Shown here: positions 21,907 to 32,736 of the stretch, in pieces | Position numbering within the stretch: the stretch's first letter is position 1 | How the letters are laid out: each line of letters begins with the position of its first letter | Assembly (NCBI GenBank): GCA_019915015.1 | Contig: JAHBBC010000016.1 | Coordinates: forward strand, 186,001-250,000 | Direction: 5' to 3' | Source of the DNA: Auriscalpium vulgare | Taxonomy: Eukaryota > Basidiomycota > Agaricomycetes > Russulales > Auriscalpiaceae | DNA length: 64,000 bases | The notes under the pieces: model-generated | The model's database searches: none | What the model was told of the DNA's origin: nothing | The model's input: the letters and a program-made list of their open reading frames with translations, nothing else | Made by a program: the position numbers and the translations under genes

Positions 21907-23100
21907 ACCACCTCAGTAACGCACTTGCCTACATCCTGGCAAGCCGCCATCCTGTCGCCATCGCGTTCCCTACCTAGGCTCTAATCTCTTCTGTATACGA
22001 CACGCACGTGCCCCTTGTCATGTCCTGCCATATACCTCCGCTTTATCCCCCACTCGCCACCCCCATTCCATCCCACTCCCGATCTTGACACAATTCCGCT
22101 CTCGGTCCACGTTTCACTATCCGCTTGTCTTCACCTTCGCAATATTTGATAGCTATTGTTATCCTATGCTTCTGACCTTCGGCCACAGTGCATACCCTTT
22201 TATCGTTGCAGCCGTCTCGACGATGGCAGTCCGCCTCATTTGTCCATGCCCTGCTATATACCTCGCTTGCGACGTTAGCGTGGACACGCGCCGGCACGTT
22301 GTAATGTTCGTAATAATTTATTGCTGTATACTTTGCGTGCACCAGAAACTGTGCATATTGCACGGAGGCGAACCCTCTCGTTTGACTGCGGCCGCAACCA
22401 AACCGAAGAATCCCTTGATCGACTGATTGTACGGAAGTTCTAGACAGGTACTAGGTATATTTTGTTCCAATCCACAAATATGCGTCACAGGCAAGTGCGT
22501 GCACGAAAGCTGCAGACACCAGGTATTTGCGGCACGCGGACGGTCCAACACAAAAAACATATGGAAAGAGACAGGCATGATAATTTTTGACGCAACGCGA
22601 CAAGGGGGTGTACATTTCAATAACTTCGATCTCAACTTGGTATCCATGCAATACAAATATTGCACATCTCTCGCAACAAATTATCTGAAGCGCAGACTCT
22701 TCAACGAAAGTCGATATATAAAAAGGAAACGCACGGCAAAGAGAGAACATAAGATTGCCACGACTTCTCAAATTACGCCTGAGCTCCTTCACCACGCTCT
22801 AAAATAACCTCATAATTTATGAGTTGGCGGAGAATGCTTCCGTATGTCTTACACGCACTCCAGGAATGGTTGCTAAAGTCGGGTTCTGAAATACAAAGAC
22901 TATCAGTCGCCGAAGAATACATGAACGGCCTGTGCGGGCACCACCGGCGGACCTCGTCGGGGGGCATCAGAGATGTGTCGAGGGGATACGAAGGCCTTTG
23001 CACTTGGCTGCTTCGACGGGCTCGCCTAGGACCTGCCTGCGGCAAATGAATCAGGCTGGGGGCAGAGTAAGCAATATGCGCACGTCTAGCGAGGTCTCGA
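21907..23100. other. Gene-poor; one unclassified minus-strand candidate exon
   Basis: On the minus strand 23045-22773 an open exon preceded by a good acceptor (TTTGCCGCAG) encodes an 85-residue segment (starting A-G-P-R-R-A-R-R-S-S-Q-V) and ends with a stop. I do not recognise it and could not fix an upstream exon. The rest shows no coding signal. Confidence 0.25.
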
Positions 23101-23149
23101 GTGCTTTAGCGAACGTCATATTGAGCTGTGGCCTGGATTACACAGATAT

Positions 23150-23620
23150 CAGCAGATGCGGGTACCCTGAGAAATGCCAGCGTTGTGGGCCTTGTGGTTA
23201 CAGAGTCTTGCGAGAGATGCCGATGAAACAGCGGAGATTATGCCAATGCTGGCGGCAAGACAACGCTCACAACGCATCCACATGCAACGAAGACAACGCG
23301 ATCAACTGCGCAGACATGAAGCACGCTCTCGACAACAAAAAGTCATCGAGCGCCGGCGAACGTGTGACGGTCAAGGTTCGGAACGCAAGTCAACCTAGAG
23401 ATCCGGATGCAAACGCAGATCCAGCAGCACGGACTCAGCAACGCGACTCTGATGTCGGTGATGCCGGTGGGTGTCAAACAGGAACCGTCGCCGATGATGT
23501 GTGTTCGAGGCATGATTTTCACTGGCATAGGTTTGTGGCACGGCGCATCGTTGGAGAATGAAGCGGCTTGGAGCTTCAATGATTTTCGAACATGTCAGCC
23601 GTCAGCTTGTTTGAAGTAGG
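23150..23620 (+). CDS. Possible 3' part of a regulatory coiled-coil protein
   Basis: One frame from about 23174 gives a very basic, helical segment (R-Q-R-S-Q-R-I-H-M-Q-R-R-Q-R-D-Q-L-R-R-H, then Q-K-V-I-E-R-R-R). A short intron ending CAACCTAG at 23398 would join it to a Q/M-rich exon with V-G-V-K-Q-E-P-S-P, which fits a sumoylation consensus. This layout recalls bZIP-type activators, but the 5' exons and a proper basic-region signature are not found. It could be a relic. Confidence 0.25.
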
Positions 23621-23934
23621 CAACACGACTCGTACCTACCAAAGCGTAAGATGGTGAGCGGTTGCCAGTGAGCGGCTCCTCGACAACAGAGCGAATGGAA
23701 CGTTGCGCACATTCGGAGGGCTCCTTGAGATCGTTCCGCCAAAGACGGTGACGTGTTCTCTACGGTCTAATCTCTCTCCAGAAGAAGGGTGCTGTGGGCA
23801 GAAAGTATGTTGGTTTGCAAGTTGCGCCGCACGACTGGGCGACTGGTAGCGCGGGACAGCGGGCCGGCCGGCTATCCGGAGCATAGGACCTAACCCAAGT
23901 GCAGGGTCCGAGGACCGACGCTCATGCTGCGCTC
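23621..23934. other. Intergenic
   Basis: No coding signal beyond shadows; contains the upstream region of the WD40 gene starting at 23935. Confidence 0.4.
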
Positions 23935-25536
23935 ATGTCTCTACCACCACCATCGCCTGTTCGCCTCATTCGCGCCCACGCATCTGCAGTCAACGTTATC
24001 TTGATTTCCACAGACAATGAACGTATTTACACCGGAGATGCCTCGGGCCTCGTCGTGATCACTTCGACGCGTTCTCTTCGCTCTCTCGCGTCCTGGCGCG
24101 CACATACCGACGGAATCCTTGGAATAGAAGAATGGGGGGCTCATATTGTTACGTTCGTGTGTAAATGATTTGCGGATTAAACTAATACGGGGCTGATGCG
24201 CGTTTGTTTTCTTATCGAAGGCATGGAAGAGACAATAAACTGCACGTATGGGCGCGTCCTGTCCAACCCCCAACTGCTCTCGGAGGCTCTGCCGCTGTCC
24301 CTGGCCTGCCTACACCGGCTTTAGCCTATTCTATGGACGTAAATGCGCTGAATTACTGCCGTTTCTCGCTTTTGCCTTTGAACCAAGGGAGCTCTGCGTC
24401 GGAGCCGCGAGCCCTTCTTGCGGTCCCAAACCTTGTCGAGTCGTCCTTGGTATGATCACGGTATCCTGGTTTAATCAGTGCCATAACCGTGTTTATTGCA
24501 TTTGCCCAGGCGGACGTTTGGACTCTCCCTGCCCAGGAGCGGCTTCACGCGGCCATAGGCAAGGCTGGCAGTGCGGCCCCTGCAGGGGACGGCAGGGGCG
24601 GCGTCCGGAATGCGACAGGTGAGCGGGACAGCGGCCTTCCTCCCAGCCACCACGATAACCTCTACTAGGCATCATCATGTCAATGCATCTGTTGCCTGAG
24701 AGCAGCGCGTCCGACCTGTCGGAGAAGACCACCAAGGGCCTGAGATTGCTTACATCCTATGAGAATGGAAGTGTCGCGATGTGGCAGTATACGGCCGAGC
24801 GGGCGCGTTCCATAGAGGGCCTCGGCTGGGAACGCATCTGGACGTGCAAGATCCACGTCGAAACAGGTATGGAATAGCTCCCGCACGCTCGTCCAATCGC
24901 CTATTTTGTGCTGAAATGAAAGGGCTACACAGTCATGGCAACTGTCATCGCGCTTGACAGATCCCTCGCACTGTCCGTGTCGGCGGACCACCTCGTCGGT
25001 CGCTACGATCTCAACGTGAGTGCGCCCACCGTTGCAGAAGCGCATCCGCTGACTTTTGTCGCCGCTGCAGGCTCTGCGCGCCGACCCCGGGACCGTCGAC
25101 GCGTCCACGGCGAAATTGCGCACCACGCACCCCGGGAACGGTGCCGTCGCGCTCCGGGGGGATGCCCGCGTGTGTGCCGTGGGCGGCTGGGACGGGAAGT
25201 GCGCACGCACCAGTATCTATTGCCCCGCCATCGCCGCTGACCAAACCCACGCGCTTCTTTCTGGCTATCAGGGTTAGACTCTTCTCCTCGCGGGCACTGA
25301 AACCGCTCGGCACGCTCGCACACCACAAGGACGCGGTTCAGGCACTCGCGTTCGCCCGCGTTGCAGCGTCGGGCATAGACGCGGGAGCGAATGATGAGGA
25401 CGAAGACGGGGACACGGACGAAGACGAGATGAGCGCGGCTGAGAAGACGCGGCGCGAGCGGTGGCTCGTGAGCGGGGGCAAGGACGGCAGGGTTGCTATA
25501 TGGGAACTCATCGACTTCTCGGGGAAAGGCACGTAG
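23935..25536 (+). CDS. ASA1: WD40 protein, Asa1/GNB1L type (ASTRA complex subunit), 409 aa
   Basis: Seven exons join in phase: 23935-24152, 24221-24449, 24510-24618, 24669-24866, 24933-25015, 25071-25198 and 25272-25536. The protein opens with M-S-L-P-P-P-S-P-V-R-L-I-R-A-H-A-S-A-V-N and has WD40 blades ending G-R-D-N-K-L-H-V-W, Y-E-N-G-S-V-A-M-W, G-G-W-D-G-K-V-R-L-F and G-G-K-D-G-R-V-A-I-W. The sixth/seventh-blade region reads A-L-K-P-L-G-T-L-A-H-H-K-D-A-V-Q-A, followed by an acidic insert (about residues 365-385), as in fungal Asa1 proteins. In yeast Asa1 belongs to the ASTRA complex that stabilises PIKK kinases. Identification rests on blade order, length and the conserved final blades. Confidence 0.8.
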
Positions 25537-26102
25537 CGATGTGCCCTTCAGGGCAGGGAGCTTCACGCGCAGGCGCCTTCCCGTGGTGCAGGAGGTCTGG
25601 TTCCGTGCGCGTCTGCTGGCCATCCCGGTTCTCAAGCTGATCATGCGCGTGCAGATTCTCCCGGGAGCATCAGAACGGAGGTGATGTCGCAGTAGTGGGA
25701 TGCGGACGCCCGCTGTTCTCCTCCAGGTGGCTCGCTGGGCAGTATATCTTTAGCGCGCAGAAAAACAAAGTGCCCGCCTTTCGTCATCGCGGCAATTTCA
25801 AGAGGGCGTGCCGAGGCGGGACCTGATGGGATGTACATAACATAACCTACATACAAACTTCGTGCGACAGAGTCTATAATGGAAGCCTGGGGGCGGCGAA
25901 CTCATTACGGTCGCGCCCAGGGATAAGAATGGGAGAGTGTAGTTGAAATCGATGTCATCGTAACGTGTCGTGGAGGATGCGATATGCAGAATTAGGCGTA
26001 CATGGGGCTAGAATACAACAGAGCAGCAGCGTTTGTGACCGACCAGAGAAATGAAAGCGTGAACAGGACGAAGAGAACGAGAAAACATCATGCACAGCAG
26101 AC
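25537..26102. other. Intergenic between convergent genes
   Basis: No coding signal; holds the 3' regions of the WD40 gene (plus) and the G-alpha gene (minus, stop at 26103-26105). Confidence 0.5.
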
Positions 26103-29100
26103 TCAGACAAGGGCAGCAGACTTCAGGTAATCGCGGAAGATAGAGTCACGGACTGAACAAAGCATGGCATGTTAGCTCTACGATTTTGTTATGAGAGCCT
26201 AAATGGACTAACCATTCGCGATGATGCTCCGGGTGGCTTTGATGTCCTGATGGGCCGACGCGGTGTGAAAATGTCATCGGCTATAATAGGGGAGCTCAGA
26301 GTAGACCGTTTTCGTTTCCGTTTCGTTTTCAAACGCCTTTCGTTTTCGATTCGGCCCGCGGCATAAGTGACCCGATGTGTGACAATCGTGTGACTTTAGG
26401 TGACGCTCGCGTTGTGCGGCGTCTTCGTGTCTCACACACTCATTCCCTCGCGATACCTCCTTAATCTACACTCTCCTACTCTCTTAATGCCCCGGAAACG
26501 CGGCCGCTCGGACTCCGACCAGCCTGAGACAGCTCCGGGCAAGAAATCCCGTGAGGAGAACATCAGCTGGGGCACAAATAAGAAGCCAAATGAGCTGCTC
26601 CTGCAGCTCATCACGGAGCTCGAACAGCCGCAAAATCGCAAGGTTATGTTTGGTAACAAGCGTGGTGAGGTATGCAGGTGGCCCACGCATCATCTGGGCT
26701 TTGTTACTGACATCTTTCCAGAAGAAAAGCGGAGAAAGTAAGGTCGCAGCGGGTCAGCGGCTTGCTCGCATCCTCTGGAAGGATGCTCCGGACTCGGATT
26801 TCGTCAGTCTGGGAGCAAAGGTGCTCGGGAAAATAAATCAGTATGTCCATACCCTTATTGGATGCCTCATACGTGCTCACAGGCTTGTGTAGGCTACGCA
26901 TCACCTATCACTCCAAGGTTCGGCGCATTAAGTGCACGGGTGGAGGTGTCCTCACTGGGAATGAGGCCATCGTCGACACAGGTGATGCCGACGATGGTCC
27001 AGATGAGTATTTGGTCTGCTACATAGGGCCAGATGGCCCATCCGAGGATACCGATGCACGCCACAAGAATATCTGGCGTAAGTTCATTTTGTGATCTCCG
27101 ATGAGCACGCTGGAGGCTAACACATCCTGTGCAGAGGAGATCGAGGCCGAGTTCGCTGTCTTCCCCCGAATTCACGCGATCCTTGCCACCCGCCCAAATG
27201 AAAACCCGATCATCATCACGACTGGGGTTGGTCCGGACGGTCACCGCACAGTGCACTATCAGCCTCCCGACGACGCGCCACCTGTGCGGCAACCGCGCGA
27301 AGAGGACATAGACCCCGTCCTACGCGTTCACGATGGCCCGGCGCCTCTCGCGCAAGACTCTTCTGCGACCGCACCCGGCCCGGGATCGCCACCGCAGACG
27401 CCACACACTCCCAAAGAGAACCGCGTGCCGCCCTCGTCGCAAGCAAGTGCGAAGAAGACTCCCGCACACCTGTCGGAAGAGAAGCTGGAGAGCTTGAAGG
27501 GTCGCTTCAAGCCCACGTCACGCACCGGCATTCAAGACATACTGAAGGAGTCCATCGAGTAAGTAATACTAGTTGTTGGTAATGCACGTGGACTAATTCA
27601 TGTGGCAGGCGTAGCTTTGCGGTGTCAAAGGAAGAGAACATCCGCAAAGCTGTCGACAGGCTGCGCGATGACATGAATAGTCTTCGCCAAGACGCTCGCG
27701 ATCGCCACGACCGCCTCTTTCGTGAGCTGCAGATTGGCTTGTGGACGAACGATGAGTATCGCCGCAAGTCGGAAGCACTTGACGATGACCTTCAGCTGCA
27801 GCTTCAAGATCTCCGTGAAAATATATCGCGCCTTCAGAATCCTCCTCTGGTTGTCGCCGCCGCTACGCCCGCTCGTTCCATCTCACGCACGGGCTCTATG
27901 TCAACCGCTGCATCGACGCCTTCATCTCTGCCGCGCGCATCGACACCTCCGGATGATGAGCCCGAGAGCGAGATGACAAGCCAGAGAGAAAATAGTCCTC
28001 CCTGGGATGAGAGCCAGTTGGACAGAGATCTTGGACGAGGATCATCTGTGGTTCCAGACGAGTTGGAGCGAGGCTTAGTCTGATCATTTTGCTTTTGTCC
28101 TTTCTAACTGCAGCCTCTCATTTAATGCTACACAGTCCTTTCTTCTTTCTGATTATATCTCTCTTACTCTTTACAATCTCAGATTTAATCTTGTTCATTT
28201 ATACAAGTCCTGCTCGTTGAGCGGCTACTATTTCTGCCACAAGGCCACGTCTCCTAGCCTCGCAATCATCATCCTCTGTGATATCATCATCTATAGGATC
28301 ATCTGGCTCCCCCCTATCGTCCTCTTCCTGAGCACGTGAGTGCCAAGTCGCAAAGCTTGTCCCACTCGCCCATCCTTCGATGTCGAGCACTGCGTTGTGC
28401 AAGATGATGCAACATGAAATCCACCGACACGCTCGTATATGGTCCCGATTGTAACGGATATTGAGCCGTAAGCCACGAAGGGATTGCCATCGGCCCTTGA
28501 GTGCACCCATGGTGTGTTCAGAGCGAACGCGTAGGCGAGCTACGTGTTTGTCGAATAAGGCATTTGAGCGGTCTAACGACGCTGGTTTCTTGTGAACTGG
28601 GATGGTCCGCGAGCTGACAGGGTACGCAGAGTCACCCCATGCAAACTCGTCACCTCTGAAGAACCAGTCGGTATGCTTGACAGCTGCAGTATGCTCAAAT
28701 GCAGATGCATCATGAGCAGAACCGGTCATGCCAAGCGAATAGTCAACGATTCGTAGATTCGACGGTGTATTGCCAATCTGTGTACAGATATGTCAGTCAG
28801 GAGCTATTAGAAGATATCCAGCATACCTGGACGTTGAACCCATAGTTGCACTTCCTTGTGTAGTACGCGTCACCGTCGAGGCCGGGGCGACTGTACAGGA
28901 CAACAATTGTCCCGTCGTACATCACCCATCCCTCCCTCCAGGTGGATCCCGTGAAACCAAGCTGCTCATCAATCCACCTTTTCTCGACCTCTTTCTCCTC
29001 CTCTGTTAGCGGCCGTACAAACATCCCATGCAAGGACATCAGCGCCTCCTGACATCTCTCCGTGTATAGCTCCACAGCGCCCTCTGAACAGCCCGCTGCA

Positions 29101-31524
29101 CGGCTGATATCCTCGAGAGATGCGCCATTGCCATAGCGACCCATACGGTACAGGGTCACCGCTAATTGCGTTCGGATATCCTCCTGCGGGGTGTTCGAGT
29201 TGTTCTGGAATACGGGATGACCCTCGATGAGGCCAAGGATAGTGTCGAAGACGTGGGGAGAGACACGGAGCATGTTGATAAAGCGGTGGTGATGGGCAGG
29301 ATCCTGTGCATACTCCCATGCAAGCTGGAGATTGCCGGCTTTAACGACGGGAGGACGGGGGTTGATGTAGCGGGAGGATAGGATGGTGTGAAGGATTGAG
29401 CTATCGCGTTGGAGCTGCTCCATCATAGCTGTGGCTGAAGATGGAGGCATGAGTGCCATCTGGATAGCCATATATGTGATGTATGCGTCGATAATCTCAT
29501 CGTGGTAGGTAGCACGGGCCATGGCTGGTGGAAGAGCTCGAAAGCAATGGCGGCGGTGTCGCGCAGCGGCGTAGATTGAGTGACATTATGTAATATCACG
29601 CCGGGGCGCCGAATCGAAAACGAAAGGCGTTTGAAAACGAAACGGAAACGAAAACGGTCTACTCTGAGCTCCCCTAATGGTGACGGAAGGGACGTACCAC
29701 GACGCTGGTGAGATGGGTGTAGAGGACGCGCTTCCGCTCATTGTTCTTTCTATGGACCTGTAGGAAATGGGCGCGGAAATAGTTGACAACCGTATCGAAG
29801 TCGTTCGGCCGTTCGCCGAAGGACGTGATGCTGCCGAGAGGGGTCAGCGCTAGCATTTAAATTGATGACCGCACGTACTATTTGTTTACTTTTAGCCCGC
29901 TGTCTAGCTTGGCTTGCAGAACATCGGTCTTGTCTGCGGGCGCGTGAGAACACATGGCGGATATAGAACAAGGGATGACACACTAAGAAAGAGGACTAGG
30001 TGGATGTGTTTCAGGAGTGGGTTTGCACAGATCTGTGTGAATAGCTGCAGCGAATCATCAATTCTGTTTGTTCGAGGGTCCTCCTCCAAGTACTAGTGCG
30101 CCACATCAACATGAGAGGGACGTCCGACGCACGTACATCGTTGCCAACGTACCTGATCAAATGCGCTGACCGGCGCTACGAAGATGATAGCGTTGGCTTC
30201 GTCGAAGTACGGAACCCATGTATGGCGCTGTCCCCTGGCCCCGCCTACGTCGTAGAGATGCCAGCTGACCGCCTTGCCATGGAGGGGCACGTCAAATGTA
30301 TGCTCCGCAACCCCCATAGTCTGTATCCGGGCATGTAGGATGTCGTCTGTGCGGATGTAAGGGGTCTGTAGGATGGCCTAAAGTAGGGTAATCACCTGTA
30401 CTCGGCACATAGTCCTTGGCCGCGACACGATCAATGGCGAGGAGAAAGCTAGCAGGCATATCAGCATATCTGGATATATGCGCATTAAATGCGGTTCTCA
30501 CAATTCTGACCATTCCTCTAGACGTAAGCGCCTCTTTTTGATCATCCTCCTGACGATGTCGCTGTTCCAAAGGGTCTTGACGTCGTCCCTACTACCATCC
30601 AAAAGCCGACCGATGTCTTCCACGACCTCGGCCGGACCAGGGAGACCAGGTGTCCCCTCCTCGCTGATGCTGGTTCGGGTGAGATCACTCTGCGTGCTCC
30701 CGGTACCGAGGCTCTTGCGGCCGCGCTGCTGCAGAACGGAGCCCGACCGTCCACCCGAGCGCATCTGCCAGCCCCGGCGGACATAGACTCCACCACGGCC
30801 AGAGCCAGAAACGCGCACGCCCCCGCTAAGCCTGTCTCCAAGGGTGGCTTCTGCCGCGACAAGCGGCGACAGCCTCAGGCGCAATGTTGCGATCTCCTTT
30901 TGGCTATCGGACAAAGTGTTGGGCGTGCCTGGTAGAGCGGGATAGCCAGACGGCTGCGTGGAAGGGCCCGTGGAGGGGCCAGCCTGCTCGGGAGAGCCGT
31001 CGCGTCCGCCGAGAAGTTCGCCAGTGACGCGACGCACAGGACTGTGCTCGTAGCTAGAGACATCGGAGCGGTCAGCGCTCTCGTCCTCGAAGACATCCCC
31101 GTGCGCCTCAAGCACGTCGAGGATGCGCTTGACGGAGCGCGCCATGTTGAAGTAAACGACCATGCGCCAGGACGCGCGCTCGTTGTCGAGGGAGTCGGGG
31201 TTGTACATGAGCTGGAATTGCTTCTGCAGCGTCGACTTGCCTGACTCTGCCTGCCCCAGCAGCAGGAGCTATACGAGAGTTGAAACGCACATACATGAGG
31301 CGAGACGCGAGATTACGCACGCGGACATCCTGCTTCGACCGATCGTAGTTGCGCTTATCCTGCCGCAGCTCCTCGTCGATTGAGTCGGAGACACGCTTCG
31401 CCTCTTGCTCGGCCTCTACGCGCGCACGGCGCTCTGCTTCTGTCTCTGCCTCCGGAGGGCGGAGGACATAGTTGAGGGGATCGTCCTGTGAGTACACGGA
31501 TGGGGGTCGTCGTGCGTGCAGCAT
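26103..31524 (-). CDS. Divergent heterotrimeric G-protein alpha subunit, 532 aa, with a transposon in intron 7
   Basis: Nine exons join in phase: 31524-31321, 31268-30502, 30448-30396, 30346-30153, 30092-29984, 29933-29879, 29830-29698, 26246-26213 and 26152-26103. The Ras-like core shows the P-loop G-Q-A-E-S-G-K-S-T (about residue 73), switch I I-L-H-A-R-I-Q-T-M-G-V with its Arg and Thr, G3 D-V-G-G-A-R-G-Q-R, G4 N-K-T-D and G5 T-S-V-V-D-I-K-A-T. The catalytic Gln normally following D-V-G-G is Ala, so slow GTP hydrolysis is expected. The N-terminus lacks the M-G-x-x-x-S/C lipidation signal. The helical domain carries a disordered insert of about 150 residues (roughly 110-260), a feature of agaricomycete-specific G-alphas. 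Intron 7 (29697-26247) contains a whole Harbinger element; the other introns are 48-62 nt. Correct splicing of the last two exons decides whether the protein keeps its receptor-contacting C-terminus. Confidence 0.88.
26285..26287. repeat. Target-site duplication AAT, left (Harbinger copy 2)
   Basis: AAT precedes the element and recurs at 29676-29678 after it. Confidence 0.75.
26288..26355 (+). repeat. Terminal inverted repeat, left, copy 2
   Basis: 68 bp, perfect reverse complement of 29608-29675. Confidence 0.92.
26487..28083 (+). CDS. Harbinger accessory Myb/SANT-like protein, copy 2, 461 aa
   Basis: Same five-exon structure as in copy 1: 26487-26669, 26722-26840, 26893-27077, 27135-27558 and 27609-28083, encoding an apparently identical product. 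It is antisense to the host G-alpha gene. Confidence 0.75.
28199..29522 (-). CDS. PIF/Harbinger DDE transposase, copy 2, 424 aa
   Basis: Exons 29522-28827 and 28777-28199, apparently identical to copy 1 and with all three catalytic residues. It is transcribed in the same direction as the G-alpha gene, so its own splice sites and 3' end lie in the sense strand of that gene's giant intron and could interfere with it. Confidence 0.88.
29608..29675 (-). repeat. Terminal inverted repeat, right, copy 2
   Basis: 68 bp, perfect reverse complement of 26288-26355; AAT duplication at 29676-29678. Confidence 0.92.
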
Positions 31525-31688
31525 CTGGGGGGAGGAAAGGGCGAAGCGGGAAGGAAGCAACTGATGGGTGGGTGTTATAGGGGCCAGTTATATACCTGTC
31601 ACGTGCGGACATGCCCCGTCCGCGTTAACTCTCGTCACACACAACATCTTCCATCATACCAAGTAGCCCCAAGCGCAACCATCACACA
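31525..31688. promoter_or_regulatory. Short bidirectional promoter (G-alpha / cyclophilin)
   Basis: Only about 165 bp separate the divergent start codons of the G-alpha gene (31524, minus) and the cyclophilin gene (31689, plus). No TATA box is obvious. Confidence 0.5.
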
Positions 31689-32471
31689 ATGGTCAGTCAT
31701 TCAAAACTTCGAAACCTCGCGCTCACCGCCCCGCTAGTCCGTCACCCTCCACACCACCCACGGTGATCTCAAGGTAGCTGGCTGCTGCGCTGCGCAAGCC
31801 CTTGTTATCTCCTGCTCGCGTGTCGCTCAACGGTATCATATCATAGGTCGAAATCTTTTGCGAAGCGGTGCCTAAGACCGCGGAAGTGCGTTCGTTCCTC
31901 GTCTCCGAGTCCTGAGCTCACATTAGTTGCACAGAACTTTCTAGCGCACTGTGCCTCAGGCTATTATGACGGCTGTCTATTCCACCGCAATATTAAGGGC
32001 TTCATGGTGCAGACAGGCGACCCGACCGGCTCTGGCAAGGGCGGCCAGTCTATCTGGGGAAAGCCCTTTGCAGACGAGCTCCGTTCCACGCTCAAGGCAG
32101 GCTTCCTATGCGTCGGGTTTCGCATGCCGCTGATGCGCTAGCGCTTCCATCTCCAGTTCAACGCGCGTGGCGTCCTGGCGATGGCCAACTCTGGTCCAGA
32201 CACCAACAAATCTCAATTCTTCATCACCTATGCTAAGCAACCGCATCTCGACTCCAAGTACACCATCTTCGGAAAGGTTATCGATGGCGCGGATTCCACG
32301 CTCGATGCGATGGAACGGGTGCCCGTGACCGCCAAAAACAGGCCGCTCTCCGAGATAAAGCTCACACACGTATGTGTCGATCCGAGCTTCGAGGAGTCAT
32401 GATCTCAACGCTGCCGCCAATAGGTCACATTCCACGCGAACCCCATTGCAGATGTCCAATTGCGATCATGA
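31689..32471 (+). CDS. Cyclophilin-type peptidyl-prolyl isomerase, PPIL3-like, 166 aa
   Basis: Six exons: 31689-31691 (ATG only), 31738-31773, 31847-31885, 31935-32096, 32157-32369 and 32424-32471. The protein starts [18 protein letters not shown] and shows the cyclophilin core: [15 protein letters not shown] with the catalytic Arg, then [25 protein letters not shown] and K-Y-T-I-F-G-K-V. Length and the short W-G-K-P-F-A-D-E-L loop match the spliceosome-associated PPIL3/Cyp10 group. The intron after 32096 starts with GC instead of GT (GC-AG intron). It lies head to head with the G-alpha gene, 165 bp between start codons, so the two share a promoter region. Likely nuclear. Confidence 0.9.
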
Positions 32472-32736
32472 TGACTGCTATAGCTGGCAACCGTGGAATG
32501 CGTATCTTATAATCCAAATTTGCCCCCTGATCGCCCCGGCAGCACGACCATCCGCGGCCTGAGAACGACCGGACTGAGGGTACGGTGGTCTCTTCTCCGT
32601 TCCCATGCATCACCCCGCGATATGAAAAGCGCTCGAAGCACCCAGGTGAGCGAGGTTGGCGGAAGCCCAAGTATATGTACAGCGCTCCTAGTCACAAGAT
32701 TACATGTCTTCTTTTTGTCGTACTGCATACCAACCA

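Larger units (their letters stand above)
26288..29675. mobile_element. PIF/Harbinger transposon, copy 2 (3388 bp), inside a G-alpha intron
   Basis: Same length, same 68-bp inverted repeats (26288-26355 and 29608-29675) and same genes as copy 1, shifted by exactly 16460 bp; I saw no difference between the copies. The target duplication is AAT instead of TAT, so the two are independent insertions and not a segmental duplication. The element lies 19 bp past the donor of intron 7 of the G-alpha gene, with its transposase in the same orientation as the host gene. Confidence 0.94.

Noticed and set aside
29586..29789. Gene at the right end of Harbinger copy 2
   Set aside because: The frame runs through the inverted repeat and the G-alpha exon/intron border; it is a chimera of element end and host intron.
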